NCBI GenBank assembly: GCA_964640795.1
Contig: CAZXIN010000004.1
Span: 106,202-170,201 of the forward strand
Length of the DNA: 64,000 bases
Source of the DNA: M269 sp964640795
GTDB taxonomy: Bacteria; Pseudomonadota; Gammaproteobacteria; Enterobacterales; Alteromonadaceae
Direction: 5' to 3'
In this document: positions 36,690-44,902 of the stretch, piece after piece
How the letters are laid out: the number at the start of each line of letters is the position of its first letter
How positions within the stretch are numbered: the first letter of the stretch is position 1
Program-made: the position numbers and the translations under genes
Notes under the pieces: model-generated
The model's database searches: none
The model's input: the letters and a program-made list of their open reading frames with translations, nothing else
What the model was told of the DNA's origin: nothing

Positions 36690-37304
36690 ATGAAGACACT
36701 CGTTAAAAAAATACTGTTGGCGACTCTATTAACATTTACAGCTCAAGCTAATGCCGGAATTATTTACTACGATTGGGTTTCAGATTCCACGAATACAAGG
36801 CGCGCAAGCGAGATAGGTGGTGAAGGTTTCTTAGTATTTGACACCACTGGCGTGTCTGACGACCCAGCGAACTTTATTGGGGCACCGCTCATTGACTTGT
36901 TCTTCCAATTCGTGCCAAACGGACCCACCTACACATTATCTGACTTCCCAACGAGAACACGGCTATTCAACGCTGATGATGGCGTCATAACAAATGTTAA
37001 CTTCAACTTATTTCTGGATAATTTTGTAGACACTAGCTTCGGCCAAGGACTTTCATCCAGTATTGATTTCACGAGAACAGGAGCAAATTGCCTGACGATT
37101 GGACAACCTGACCCAACGGGCACTTTTCTTGTTCAAAGTGATGAATGTGACGGCATAGCAGACGGTGAGGATTATAACTTTGTCGGTGAATGGGTATTAC
37201 GTCAAACGGCGACTTCTGTCCCAACACCACAAACATTTGGTTTAGTTGTGTTGGGATTACTATTTATCACGCTTAAAAAACGAAAACAACACTTAGCACA
37301 ATAA
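36690..37304 (+). CDS. Secreted protein with PEP-CTERM-like C-terminal sorting signal
   Basis: 204 residues from the ATG at 36690 (AGGA upstream). A signal peptide ends at ANA. The middle is a beta-rich unknown domain of about 150 residues. The end has VPTPQ, a hydrophobic helix FGLVVLGLLFITL and a basic tail KKRKQ, the layout of PEP-CTERM proteins, although the motif reads VPTPQ where VPEP is normal. Such proteins are cut and sorted by an exosortase and often end up in extracellular matrix. A second member lies at 44.1-44.7 kb. No exosortase gene is in the window. Confidence 0.7.
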   Translation: MKTLVKKILLATLLTFTAQANAGIIYYDWVSDSTNTRRASEIGGEGFLVFDTTGVSDDPANFIGAPLIDLFFQFVPNGPTYTLSDFPTRTRLFNADDGVITNVNFNLFLDNFVDTSFGQGLSSSIDFTRTGANCLTIGQPDPTGTFLVQSDECDGIADGEDYNFVGEWVLRQTATSVPTPQTFGLVVLGLLFITLKKRKQHLAQ

Positions 37305-37744
37305 GGCAAAACGAGCAGGCATTTCCTAATTCAAGCTGATTATTGCATGACGTCCTTTCTGTCAGGTGCTATTGAGATTGCAGAATAGGTATGACTCATA
37401 ACGCAAGAATTGGGAAATAGCTTAAAGCTCATGACATTGCACTTCAGATAAAAATTGGTATTTATACTTTATCGTCGTAAGACAAAATAACTATACTGAC
37501 GTACATTCTACAGCCCATCGACAATAATTCCATCTCCCCATGCAGGCCATTAAAATCATTAACTGTAGAGGTTCATTCCACTTTAGGATACAAGCTCTCT
37601 GGCGCCTGCTAAGAGTAAACTTAGTTGGCCATAACCTAGATCAAGATGACTCATTATCCAGTAAATCAATAAACGAACCTAACTCTACGTGAAAAAGATT
37701 GATAAACTTTCAATCAAATACCCTAAAACGTTAAGTAAGCTCAC
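37305..37744. other. Intergenic region upstream of the 249-residue protein
   Basis: 440 bp. Near its end a GTG at 37691 opens a 19-codon frame that stops inside the next start, and both starts sit in the repeated word ACGTGAAAAAG. I see no other structure. Confidence 0.3.
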
Positions 37745-38494
37745 GTGAAAAAGTTTCTGATAGTTACATTAACCGTTGTTTTAATCTTAGCCGCCGGACT
37801 ATTTGGCTTTGTTAAAATCAAAAGTAAACCACTGCCATCAGGTGAATCTGGCGCCAGTGCAGAAGCGCTAGCCAGTGAAATGCTAGGAGCGATTAATCAC
37901 GAGGCCTGGTTAAAAACGGGCGCTATTCGCTGGAATTTTGGAGGACGACAGCAACACCTTTGGGATCGAGAGCGGCACCTTGCCAAAGTCGAATGGGATA
38001 ACATCGCGGTATTAATAAACTTGTCTACTCGACAAGGGGTCGTTTATCAAGACGGTCAAATGTTGTCCCAAGATAAAGAACAATATCTTGAACAAGCTTG
38101 GGCTCATTGGGCTAACGATAGCTTCTGGTTAAACCCAATCTCTAAAGTATTCGATGATGGCACCTCCCGACAACTGATTTCGATGGAAGACGGGCTAAGA
38201 GGACTGCTGATTACCTACGCTTCTGGTGGTGTCACGCCCGGCGATAGCTACCTGTGGGTCGTAGACAACTCCGGTTTACCTGTGCGCTTTGACATGTGGG
38301 TGTCAATCATTCCGATAGACGGGTTCGAGGCCAGCTGGGAAGACTGGACAACACTAGAGACCGGGGTAAAAGTTTCCCAGAAACACGATCTGAGCCTTTT
38401 CCAGCTTGAGCTGACTGATATTAAAGCCGCAGCGACATTAGAAGAATTGGAAGGAGAGCAAGATCCGTTCGCTGCGTTATTTACTAACCCGTGA
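37745..38494 (+). CDS. Membrane-anchored protein of unknown function
   Basis: 249 residues from a GTG at 37745. An N-terminal hydrophobic anchor (4-24) is followed by a soluble domain of about 220 residues with conserved-looking aromatic motifs: NHEAWLKTGAIRWNFGGRQQHLW, VVYQDGQ, DSFWLNPISKVFDDG and SYLWVVDNSGLPVRFDMW. The alternating pattern suggests a beta-sheet lipoprotein-carrier-like fold facing the periplasm, but I do not recognise the family. Two hairpins follow the gene. No operon partner is evident. Confidence 0.55.
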   Translation: MKKFLIVTLTVVLILAAGLFGFVKIKSKPLPSGESGASAEALASEMLGAINHEAWLKTGAIRWNFGGRQQHLWDRERHLAKVEWDNIAVLINLSTRQGVVYQDGQMLSQDKEQYLEQAWAHWANDSFWLNPISKVFDDGTSRQLISMEDGLRGLLITYASGGVTPGDSYLWVVDNSGLPVRFDMWVSIIPIDGFEASWEDWTTLETGVKVSQKHDLSLFQLELTDIKAAATLEELEGEQDPFAALFTNP

Positions 38495-38545
38495 TCAAGA
38501 ACAACTTAATGGCCATGAAGTAGCCTTCACAGGTAGGTATTATTC

Positions 38546-38587
38546 GGGTGTTGAAAAACACCCATGAGCACCAGACATAAGCTCATG
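38546..38587. other. Two consecutive hairpins
   Basis: GGGTGTT-gaaa-AACACCC with a four-base loop, directly followed by CATGAGC-N11-GCTCATG. Neither has a T run. They could stabilise or end the preceding transcript or belong to a small RNA. The rest of 38495-38775 shows nothing clear. Confidence 0.5.
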
Positions 38588-38775
38588 AAGAGAAACACAC
38601 TAATTCACCAACAGATATCCTAGAACCTGCTGATGCGTAACAGCGTGTTGACATACAAGTACAATTTCAACGAAGCACTTAGGTAAAAAATAACACCTAA
38701 AGCGGTGGACAAAGTTGGGGAGAAAAATTATCATTAGTAACAATAACCATCCAAATCCGAGTTTCCATAAATAGT

Positions 38776-39090
38776 ATGGCGAAGCCGAAGAAAATTAACG
38801 TAGCTTTACTCAAAAACATGAGGCTTGAAGCTGAGTTAACACAAAAAGAGCTTGCAGAGCGAATCGGCATTAGTCGCGAAACAGTGTCTGCTATCGAAAA
38901 TGAAAAACCGGAAACCATCAATACCCTTGAAGCCGAAGTAGTGGCTGCCTGGCATGTGACATGCAAGCAAGGTGCAAAATCTGATACCCGTATGGAGTTT
39001 TTAGGTCATATCGTGAAATATTTTGGCTTTTCTGAACAAAACCTGATTAAAATGGTGAAACAACTCACGAGTTCAGATAAGCAGGATTAA
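38776..39090 (+). CDS. XRE-family helix-turn-helix regulator
   Basis: 104 residues. Residues about 10-65 are a Cro/C1-type helix-turn-helix: MRLEAELTQKELAERIGISRETVSAIENEKPETI. The C-terminal 40 residues are an added helical region. It is followed 48 bp later by a multi-pass membrane protein gene on the same strand, a common pairing in which the regulator controls its partner. No phage or plasmid genes are next to it. Confidence 0.85.
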   Translation: MAKPKKINVALLKNMRLEAELTQKELAERIGISRETVSAIENEKPETINTLEAEVVAAWHVTCKQGAKSDTRMEFLGHIVKYFGFSEQNLIKMVKQLTSSDKQD

Positions 39091-39138
39091 CCATCAGTTT
39101 AGAATATCTGTTTGACACTTCAAAGGGAGATTAACCCT

Positions 39139-39849
39139 TTGAATTTTAAATACTATCTCAATAAATCTTTATTCTTCTTAACACCTATTGTCATGGTCGT
39201 TTTGCTGTACTTGTATGGCGGCAGTGCGGAGCATTTTGATAGAATTTATATTGCAGCGCTTTGTGTTAGTAGTCTATTTTGTTGGAGCGATAAAGATAGT
39301 TTTGGTGCGCTCGTTGTGTTGTTAGGTTACTGGCTTGGCTCTGAAGCTCTATTTGCTGCACCTAACGAATGGCTATTCAAGCTGCTTATTTACGGCGGAT
39401 GCTTAGTATTATCCTTCTATTACCTTAAGCATATGACAGCCAAGATATTGTTGGTGTTTATTGTGTTAACAATTAGCGCAGAGTTTTACTGGTTAAGCAT
39501 TGATTATGACAATAGCCCTAGGATGATATATTTAATAGGTTTGATGTCTTTAACCGTATGGCTGCGACAATTATTGTTTAACCGTATATTCATTATGCAT
39601 GAGTATTTCGGCTACTCTGGCGGTAAAGTCGCGTTAGATAGCAATATCGAAGATATATTCCTTATTTATTATGTTCTTGTAATTTTGGTGACATCCGAAT
39701 TCTTCGTTCGGAGCGTCTTTGGCTTTGTAGAAGTGGATTTTATTTATGATCTTTTCGCCCCCATATCTACACTTATTTCAGCACTCACACTAGCAGTTAT
39801 TTACATGCACTATTTTTATAATCAATCAAAGAAACACCTATCAGCCTAG
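39139..39849 (+). CDS. Multi-pass membrane protein, unknown function
   Basis: About 236 residues with six or seven hydrophobic segments. The TTG at 39139 is chosen because AAGGGAG stands about 10 nt upstream; an earlier TTG at 39112 is in frame but has no such site. Probably co-transcribed with the XRE-like gene. Loops are short, with a somewhat longer cytosolic stretch around residues 150-175 (MHEYFGYSGGKVALDSNIED). Family not recognised. Confidence 0.6.
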   Translation: MNFKYYLNKSLFFLTPIVMVVLLYLYGGSAEHFDRIYIAALCVSSLFCWSDKDSFGALVVLLGYWLGSEALFAAPNEWLFKLLIYGGCLVLSFYYLKHMTAKILLVFIVLTISAEFYWLSIDYDNSPRMIYLIGLMSLTVWLRQLLFNRIFIMHEYFGYSGGKVALDSNIEDIFLIYYVLVILVTSEFFVRSVFGFVEVDFIYDLFAPISTLISALTLAVIYMHYFYNQSKKHLSA

Positions 39850-39895
39850 ACTCAATTTCCTCAAATATTTACATTTTTTATCTGTGGCATAATGG

Positions 39896-39931
39896 CAGTT
39901 GATGTGGATTACAATCCACATCAACTGTTTT
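39896..39931 (+). terminator. Long-stem hairpin after the membrane protein gene
   Basis: CAGTTGATGTGGATT pairs perfectly with AATCCACATCAACTG around a minimal spacer and is followed by TTTT. It fits a terminator of the XRE/membrane operon, just before the first small-peptide gene. Confidence 0.7.
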
Positions 39932-39957
39932 AATCACTTTAATGAGGAATATCTATT

Positions 39958-40116
39958 ATGAAAAAATGTAAGTTATTAGCCGCGTCTGCCCTAGTCTCTC
40001 TTTCTCTACTTTCAACATCTGCCATATCAGGACCAACGAAGTTACCAAAGAAGAATGTAGAAGCACAAGTTGAGCAGTCATTTTCAGAGTGGTTCTTTGA
40101 TTTGTTTAGCTTTTAA
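39958..40116 (+). CDS. Small secreted peptide, tandem copy 1
   Basis: 52 residues: signal peptide MKKCKLLAASALVSLSLLST.. ending around residue 24 (SAISG), then a 28-residue mature part with a basic start (PTKLPKKN) and an aromatic, amphipathic end (FSEWFFDLFSF). AGGAATAT precedes the ATG. It is repeated 189 bp downstream with 7 synonymous and 7 amino-acid-changing codons, none in the last 11 residues, so selection on the C-terminus is likely. The type of peptide (toxin, signal, membrane-active) cannot be named. Confidence 0.7.
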   Translation: MKKCKLLAASALVSLSLLSTSAISGPTKLPKKNVEAQVEQSFSEWFFDLFSF

Positions 40117-40146
40117 CAATAATCACTTTAATAAGGAATATTTATT

Positions 40147-40305
40147 ATGAAAAAATGTAAGTTATTAGCCGCATCTACCCTAGTCTCTCTTTCTTTAATT
40201 TCTACGTCTGCTTTGTCAGTACCAACGAAGTTGCCAAAGAAGAATGTAGAAGTACAGTTAGAGCAGCCATTTTCAGAGTGGTTCTTTGATTTGTTTAGCT
40301 TTTAA
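40147..40305 (+). CDS. Small secreted peptide, tandem copy 2
   Basis: 52 residues, the tandem partner of the peptide at 39958. Changes from copy 1 are mild (Ala to Thr, Leu/Ile/Val swaps, Gly to Val, Ser to Pro), mostly in the signal and linker; the C-terminal FSEWFFDLFSF is unchanged. Ribosome site AAGGAATAT upstream. The two are probably transcribed together. Confidence 0.7.
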   Translation: MKKCKLLAASTLVSLSLISTSALSVPTKLPKKNVEVQLEQPFSEWFFDLFSF

Positions 40306-40451
40306 CAATATAGAGACATGGATAGCTAGAGAGGGGAACGGAATCTCCACAACTATCAGGCAAGCTACCTTGTTAACAGCAAGCATCATGCGTTTTCATC
40401 CCTTGAATATAATCTGAATAATACCGCAGCGTAGGGTTGAAATTTGAAGAA

Positions 40452-40541
40452 GTAGCTTTCCCTCTGGTACTTTTCTCGCGCCCTTTCAATACTCCTCTCT
40501 ACATTTGTCTAATTGTTTTATCACCTGTCGGCCTGTGATTA
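40452..40541. repeat. Dispersed repeat, copy A
   Basis: Shares about 80 bp with 42154-42232, for example GGTACTTTTCTCGCGCCCTTT and TCACCTGTCGGCCTGTGATTA, but has a 12-bp insertion. The two copies flank the two-gene minus-strand unit 40635-41847 in the same orientation. On the minus strand copy A reads as a broken frame. The rest of 40306-40634 shows nothing else. Confidence 0.85.
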
Positions 40542-40634
40542 GCTAGGTAAGGTTGAAACTTAAGGAAACTATTTTTTGTGATAGAGAAATAAGAGAGCAG
40601 ACATCGAAATGATATCTGCTCCACTTTCATCTTC

Positions 40635-40901
40635 TTAATGCTGAGTTCTAGACTCCATAGCATTTAGAAGACTGACTAGAATTGAAGCGAAAATTCCAAA
40701 GAGTAGCCCCAAAGGAATCATCAGAATCGGATGTAAAAACAATAGGTAATGCCCCTTATTGCCTTTGTAACTTTTACTGTATTTGTATAGGTTTATAGCA
40801 ATACTCATGTTTGCACAAACAATAAAAGCCAAAAGCACTAACAATAAAATTACCGGAAAGGTGTTTACATGGTGCATTGTCGGAATGACTTGTTCTTCCA
40901 T
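40635..40901 (-). CDS. Small two-helix membrane protein, unknown function
   Basis: 88 residues with hydrophobic segments near 14-36 and 53-77 and a basic linker (YKYSKSYKGNKGHY). It starts 7 bp after the stop of the upstream secreted-protein gene, so the two form one unit. AGAGG precedes the ATG. Family not recognised. Confidence 0.5.
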   Translation of the reverse strand: MEEQVIPTMHHVNTFPVILLLVLLAFIVCANMSIAINLYKYSKSYKGNKGHYLLFLHPILMIPLGLLFGIFASILVSLLNAMESRTQH

Positions 40902-40908
40902 TTGTAGA

Positions 40909-41847
40909 TTACCTCTGACAGTTAGGGACTCTTGTTGAGCATGTAAAACTACGCTCGCCCGTTTGAACGCAGTCAGTTAGCACCGGAACATCTCGACACG
41001 CTTGTTCAAGAAGAACTCTCTCAAGTTGGATGTTTTGTAAGTTGTCTATATGGTCTAGAAAATCATTAGCTGCCTCTATGTTAGGAAACTCAAATTTTCC
41101 GCTTGCATCGTCTGGTGTTGTTGGTACTAGATTACCATTACAATCCAATGCACTGCCATCGACAATATCAAATGTTTCGACGTAAGGGCGTCTTATGACA
41201 TTTAATTGCGCACCATCAGGCCACTCAACCACAGTTTGAGCTGAAAGGAAAGATGCATTTATAACACCAACTGACACAGTAACATTTGCCCGGCCAGCAA
41301 AGTTATTATAAGAATTAATCACAGATTGCCATTTATCGGTTCTGGTCGCTCGGAAGTAGTTAGTCCTAGAGTTGGATGACCTAATAAAATCAAAAAAGTC
41401 TGCGGACCAAGTACACACTTTCACGTCATCATCTCCACCACTAGCACTACTAATGCTTTGGGTCGTAGAACCAAAATTAGAACTACCGGTAAAGAAATCA
41501 TTCCAAAATTGCTGTAATTCAACATCATCTGGGTTTGCTCTAAAGTTATTGTATTCATTGAAGTAATTATTGGCAGCTTGATGAACATCTTGAGGAATGG
41601 AAGCTGTGAAGATTTCTTTGAGATATCCTAATTCGAATTCATACGACATAACGTAGCGCCTTAATACGCTGTTGCTTGGGTCCATGACATAGAAGTATTC
41701 GACTTGACTTAAAGACATTTCTTCCTTAAAAACTAAATCCCTCATTTGTTGTTCTGAGCAATTATCACAGCCCAGTAACATATCTGCTGAAACAGGCTTA
41801 CTGAAGAGAACAAACATACTGGTAAGCAAAATAATATATTTTATCAT
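40909..41847 (-). CDS. Secreted protein of unknown function with Cys pairs
   Basis: 312 residues from the ATG at 41847, which has AAGGA at about 9 nt; another ATG 18 bp upstream lacks it. A signal peptide ends around SADM. Next comes LLGCDNCSEQQMRDL with a CxxC pair that resembles small metal or disulphide motifs, then a helical region, a serine/glycine linker and a C-terminal part with six more Cys (for example EQACRDVPVLTDCVQTGERS, then SCSTRVPNC). An even Cys count suggests disulphides in the periplasm. The same CDNC-type opening occurs in uncharacterised gammaproteobacterial exported proteins, but I cannot name a family. Flanked by dispersed repeats. Confidence 0.55.
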   Translation of the reverse strand: MIKYIILLTSMFVLFSKPVSADMLLGCDNCSEQQMRDLVFKEEMSLSQVEYFYVMDPSNSVLRRYVMSYEFELGYLKEIFTASIPQDVHQAANNYFNEYNNFRANPDDVELQQFWNDFFTGSSNFGSTTQSISSASGGDDDVKVCTWSADFFDFIRSSNSRTNYFRATRTDKWQSVINSYNNFAGRANVTVSVGVINASFLSAQTVVEWPDGAQLNVIRRPYVETFDIVDGSALDCNGNLVPTTPDDASGKFEFPNIEAANDFLDHIDNLQNIQLERVLLEQACRDVPVLTDCVQTGERSFTCSTRVPNCQR

Positions 41848-41956
41848 TATAAATTCCTTATTCATTTATCATGTATATACACTGACATCTATCTTAAGAT
41901 GAACTGTCAATCCTTTTCTTGATATTGCCGTACAGCATAATTCCGGCAGATACCAT

Positions 41957-42003
41957 AAAGCTCATGATTTACCCTTTTAATTTATGAGTAATTTATGAGC
42001 TTT
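41957..42003. other. Hairpin AAAGCTCAT...ATGAGCTTT with T run
   Basis: A 9-bp stem spaced by about 29 nt, followed by TTTTTT on the plus strand. No plus-strand gene precedes it, so it may end an unseen small transcript or be chance in very AT-rich sequence. Confidence 0.35.
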
Positions 42004-42153
42004 TTTAAATTATCACAATTTTATAACAAGTCAATTTATTATGTTTATAAATTTTACCACACAACTATATGCCAATATTTTATAAACACGAATTCCTTAG
42101 AGGGTGATTAGGTTTTGTTCTCTTATTGGTTAAGTTAAGGGCAGTTATATAAA

Positions 42154-42232
42154 GAAGCAGCCTCCCGCTGGTACTTTTCTCGCGCCCTTTCTACATTTGT
42201 CTACTTGTTCTATCACCTGTCGGCCTGTGATT
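42154..42232. repeat. Dispersed repeat, copy B
   Basis: Counterpart of 40452-40541. On the minus strand this copy stays open and reads ITGRQVIEQVDKCRKGARKV, which suggests both copies derive from a coding sequence, possibly of a mobile element. I cannot name it. Confidence 0.8.
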
Positions 42233-42262
42233 AACACCTCCGAAACCACCTTGATGCAAGAA

Positions 42263-42345
42263 TTTTAAACCATTTATTCGACACGCTTGCACAGATGGAA
42301 TAGATATTTAAAGACAAAATGCCCAGATATTTGTATAGAAGAAGT
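42263..42345 (+). pseudogene. Decayed gene fragment (copy 1 of a pair)
   Basis: Similar in DNA to 43928-44010; the plus strand reads LNHLFDTLAQM and then stops. The better preserved partner reads LNHLFDTIAQWDSYLEAE. The gene of origin is not recognised. The surrounding 41848-42570 is very AT-rich and without intact genes. Confidence 0.45.
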
Positions 42346-42570
42346 AATGTCGCTTATTACTGACCGGCAATTAGCATGAGTGTTTTAGTATTGATACAAA
42401 GACACTTCCATTATTCAGCATTGTAATCACTTTTAGCTTAGGGCATGCTCTGTAGTGAGGCCGAACCAATATCTATTGAGATACTGCGGCTAAATGAATT
42501 CAACCACCTGTACCCGATGTTATCGACAGGTACTTTTGACAAACAAAACCTAACTTCAGGGGATGTTGAC

Positions 42571-42960
42571 ATGACGACTGAACTGACTTATCTCACTTAT
42601 ACAGCCATCTACACCGGTATAATGTGGTTACCCTATATCCTTCATCTCATTCTTGTGCGCGGCTTGATAAAAGCCATCAGTTACCCCGATGATCGCTCTG
42701 TAATGGCACCGTGGGCTGTGCGCATGCGCATGGCACACACAAATAATATAGAAACCTTAATGGTCTTTGCGCCATTAGTAGTCATTGCGCATCTGACTGA
42801 CGCTAATACCCCAGCAACAGCGACTGCTAGTATGATCTTCTTCTTCTCCAGAATTGTGCATAATGCCGGTTATACCTTGGCTATTCCCGGATTGCGCACT
42901 GTTGCATTCTTTGCCAGTGTAGGCGCATACCTGACGATAGGATTCGCACTGTTGGGCTAA
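42571..42960 (+). CDS. MAPEG-family membrane protein
   Basis: 129 residues with four membrane helices and the MAPEG pattern: RMRMAHTNNIETLMVFAPLVVIAH and FFFSRIVHNAGYTLAIPGLRTVAFFAS. The family covers glutathione-dependent membrane enzymes and many bacterial proteins of unknown reaction. I start at the ATG at 42571 with AGGGG in front; a longer frame from 42445 adds 42 residues without similarity. It stands alone in the accessory stretch. Confidence 0.85.
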   Translation: MTTELTYLTYTAIYTGIMWLPYILHLILVRGLIKAISYPDDRSVMAPWAVRMRMAHTNNIETLMVFAPLVVIAHLTDANTPATATASMIFFFSRIVHNAGYTLAIPGLRTVAFFASVGAYLTIGFALLG

Positions 42961-43487
42961 CAACTGAGAAACAAAAATAATAGGCTCGCAATGCCACTGC
43001 ATTATTGGTCAGAACGGCTTATCTTTGGTAACGATAGGCATTAAGCAATCCCGACTATAAGTGACTAGGTTGCGAATGAATAATTGGGGCAGTTCTGCCC
43101 CAAGCAGGTGCTATTTAAGGCATAACAGAATTCATAATTGAACAGGTGATAGATTTAACAGTATTGAAGTTTGGGCTCCCCCTCTAAAAGACCAAACTAT
43201 AAGCATTGCCATAGCAATAAACTAAGAATTAAAGCTCCCCTTAACAGAACTGTAAAGCATACCCAACAAGGCAATCAGGTGATGACTCATTGTGACTGGA
43301 ATGGAAGCATCACATGTAAAGCATATCAAAACCCTACTATCAACTAGGTCAAAAACAAAACTATCTAGTTATTATATAAAGGCTTGTTGAGTTAACAAAT
43401 AACATTCAAGCAGCTCCAAATTAATATGTGTTTTGGAGCTTGTTAAAAACAACAATACTAATTTTGAAACCTTAAAAGGAAAAACTT
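42961..43487. other. Intergenic region with two hairpins
   Basis: TTGGGGCA-gttc-TGCCCCAA at 43084-43103, downstream of the MAPEG gene, may end its transcript but has no T run. AGCTCCAAA...TTTGGAGCT at 43412-43440 sits about 48 bp before the double-glycine peptide start and may lie in its leader RNA. No other gene seen. Confidence 0.45.
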
Positions 43488-43643
43488 ATGCAAAATATAC
43501 ACTTTGATTTAAATGTTGAAGCCAATATGACTGATATAGATGACTCTGAAGTCTTGGAGCTAGTCGGTGGTGCACGTTCATCAGACACTAGAGAACAAGC
43601 TAGAGAGTTCGGCATCGATCTTGATTCGATCTTGAATCCATAG
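43488..43643 (+). CDS. Small peptide with double-glycine-type leader
   Basis: 51 residues with AAGGA 9 nt before the ATG. Residues 14-28 (MTDIDDSEVLELVGG) fit a double-glycine leader: Gly27-Gly28, hydrophobic residues at -4, -7 and -12 and Glu at -8. Cleavage after GG would release a 23-residue acidic peptide beginning ARSSDTREQ and ending LDSILNP. Such leaders are removed by C39-type peptidase transporters for bacteriocins, pheromones and modified peptides. No C39 transporter or modifying enzyme is in the window. It could be an isolated secreted signal or bacteriocin remnant. Confidence 0.55.
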   Translation: MQNIHFDLNVEANMTDIDDSEVLELVGGARSSDTREQAREFGIDLDSILNP

Positions 43644-43674
43644 GACTATGGTTGCTCCTATCATTTGTAATATT

Positions 43675-43716
43675 CTGACAGTTATCCATTTTTCAAATGG
43701 TGATTGTCAGTTTAGA
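43675..43716 (+). terminator. Interrupted hairpin after the peptide gene
   Basis: CTGACA and CCATTT pair with AAATGG and TGTCAG with internal mismatches, followed by TTTAGATTTT. Probable terminator of the peptide transcript. Confidence 0.5.
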
Positions 43717-43722
43717 TTTTAG

Positions 43723-43878
43723 CTAAGTTCTTATCAGCCAAAACCGATTTTCCATCAAGTCACGTTTCCATTGGCGTTCCGCCTTAGCACACTGAATGAT
43801 TTCGAGTAAACTTAAATACTTATTCAATCAGAAACGGAGCAGCTTCAGCACATCATCGGTAATTGTATAAGGGTATGC
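43723..43878 (-). pseudogene. Decayed gene tail
   Basis: The minus strand keeps one frame for 52 codons with a single internal stop and a protein-like composition: YTITDDVLKLLRF, stop, LNKYLSLLEIIQCAKAERQ, KRDLMENRFWLIR. It has no start and is probably the 3' end of a lost gene. Family not recognised. Confidence 0.35.
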
Positions 43879-43927
43879 CAAAAAATGAATCTTACAGGGA
43901 GCAGATAAATTGGTCGACCTAGATGGA

Positions 43928-44010
43928 AAAAGTTTGAACCATTTGTTCGACACAATTGCACAATGGGATAGCTATTTAGAGGCTGAATGCCCAGAGGTTT
44001 AGGTTGAAGA
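43928..44010 (+). pseudogene. Decayed gene fragment (copy 2 of a pair)
   Basis: Partner of 42263-42345. The plus strand reads VDLDGKSLNHLFDTIAQW, then LEAECPEV and a stop. A short upstream piece reads MPKNESYREQ in a different frame, suggesting a frameshifted gene. Origin unknown; the remaining bases of 43644-44126 show nothing else. Confidence 0.4.
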
Positions 44011-44126
44011 TAGACTAGATTTGGAGTCGCAATAAAACCAACTTCTGCGCCTCAATTTCATCAAAGAAAGTCCAAGAAGGCTCGCTAACATAACAGCTAG
44101 CCTTCCTTTTTCAAGCCAAATCAGCT

Positions 44127-44696
44127 TTATTTTACTCTTCTGAGGTTAAAAAATGCAACGCACAGTATCAGCAATAGCAAAGTTGGAGGCTCTGGCACTG
44201 AAGTTGGGGAACCTTGAATAAAGTCCACTCTCGTGAATGATAAAAACTCATAAATAGTAGTTCCTGAGCCATCGAACGCAGTAGCTAGGTTTAAGCTCAC
44301 TTGGTCGGTATCAATCTCCCTAAAACCATTAGTTACTGAAACTTTAAAAATACCGTCTATTGAACCATCTAGAATAGACGCAAAATTAACAATTGCCGGA
44401 TTTGAAAAATCAAATAAGCTAGTACTCGAAACAAAATGAGAAAGTTGATTTGAGCCTTGGACTGTATTTACATCAGTTCCAAGCAGTACCCCTCCATCAA
44501 ATAACTCTACTGTCAATAAACCTAAATCAAAGCTGGTGTTAAATATGTTGAAAGCTAAAGTATCAACAGTTGGAGGCGGCGGTGCTGATAATTCGAAACG
44601 GAACTCTAAGCTATCTCCGGGCGTTAAAGTAATTACTGCTGCATTCGCTTTTACAACCGAAAAAGCAAAAAATAAGAAAACAAATACCTTTTTCAT
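44127..44696 (-). CDS. PEP-CTERM sorting-domain protein
   Basis: 189 residues from the ATG at 44696 (GGAAAG upstream). A signal peptide ends ANA. A beta-rich middle domain follows (DSLEFRFELSAPPPPTVDTLAFNIF, LLTVELFDGGVLLGTD). The end is SVPEPPTLLLLILCVAFFNLRRVK: VPEP motif, hydrophobic helix and Arg-rich tail. This is the canonical form of the exosortase signal seen in variant form at 36.7-37.3 kb. The first 19 codons of a longer frame (from 44753) are unlikely. No exosortase gene in view. Confidence 0.85.
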   Translation of the reverse strand: MKKVFVFLFFAFSVVKANAAVITLTPGDSLEFRFELSAPPPPTVDTLAFNIFNTSFDLGLLTVELFDGGVLLGTDVNTVQGSNQLSHFVSSTSLFDFSNPAIVNFASILDGSIDGIFKVSVTNGFREIDTDQVSLNLATAFDGSGTTIYEFLSFTRVDFIQGSPTSVPEPPTLLLLILCVAFFNLRRVK

Positions 44697-44902
44697 ACTA
44701 CTTTCCAAACAAAAGGTATCACATAGCAAAATTTGAACCAAAATGCTAATCATTTGATATATAAAAGAATTTTTCCTATTAAATACCCTCCCCCCTTCAA
44801 CATGTAAAAAAAGTAGACAGTAAAAACCCCCGAAAGCTTGGCTCTACATCATTAATGAGGGACACAGATATTCATTAAACTGATTTTGCGAAGAATCATT
44901 TA

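Larger units (their letters stand above)
39931..40308 (+). repeat. Tandem duplication with 189-bp period
   Basis: Two head-to-tail units (39931-40119 and 40120-40308), each holding a ribosome site AGGAATAT, one 52-codon gene and its stop. The last 37 coding bases are identical in both. Differences are scattered and keep both frames open. Confidence 0.9.
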
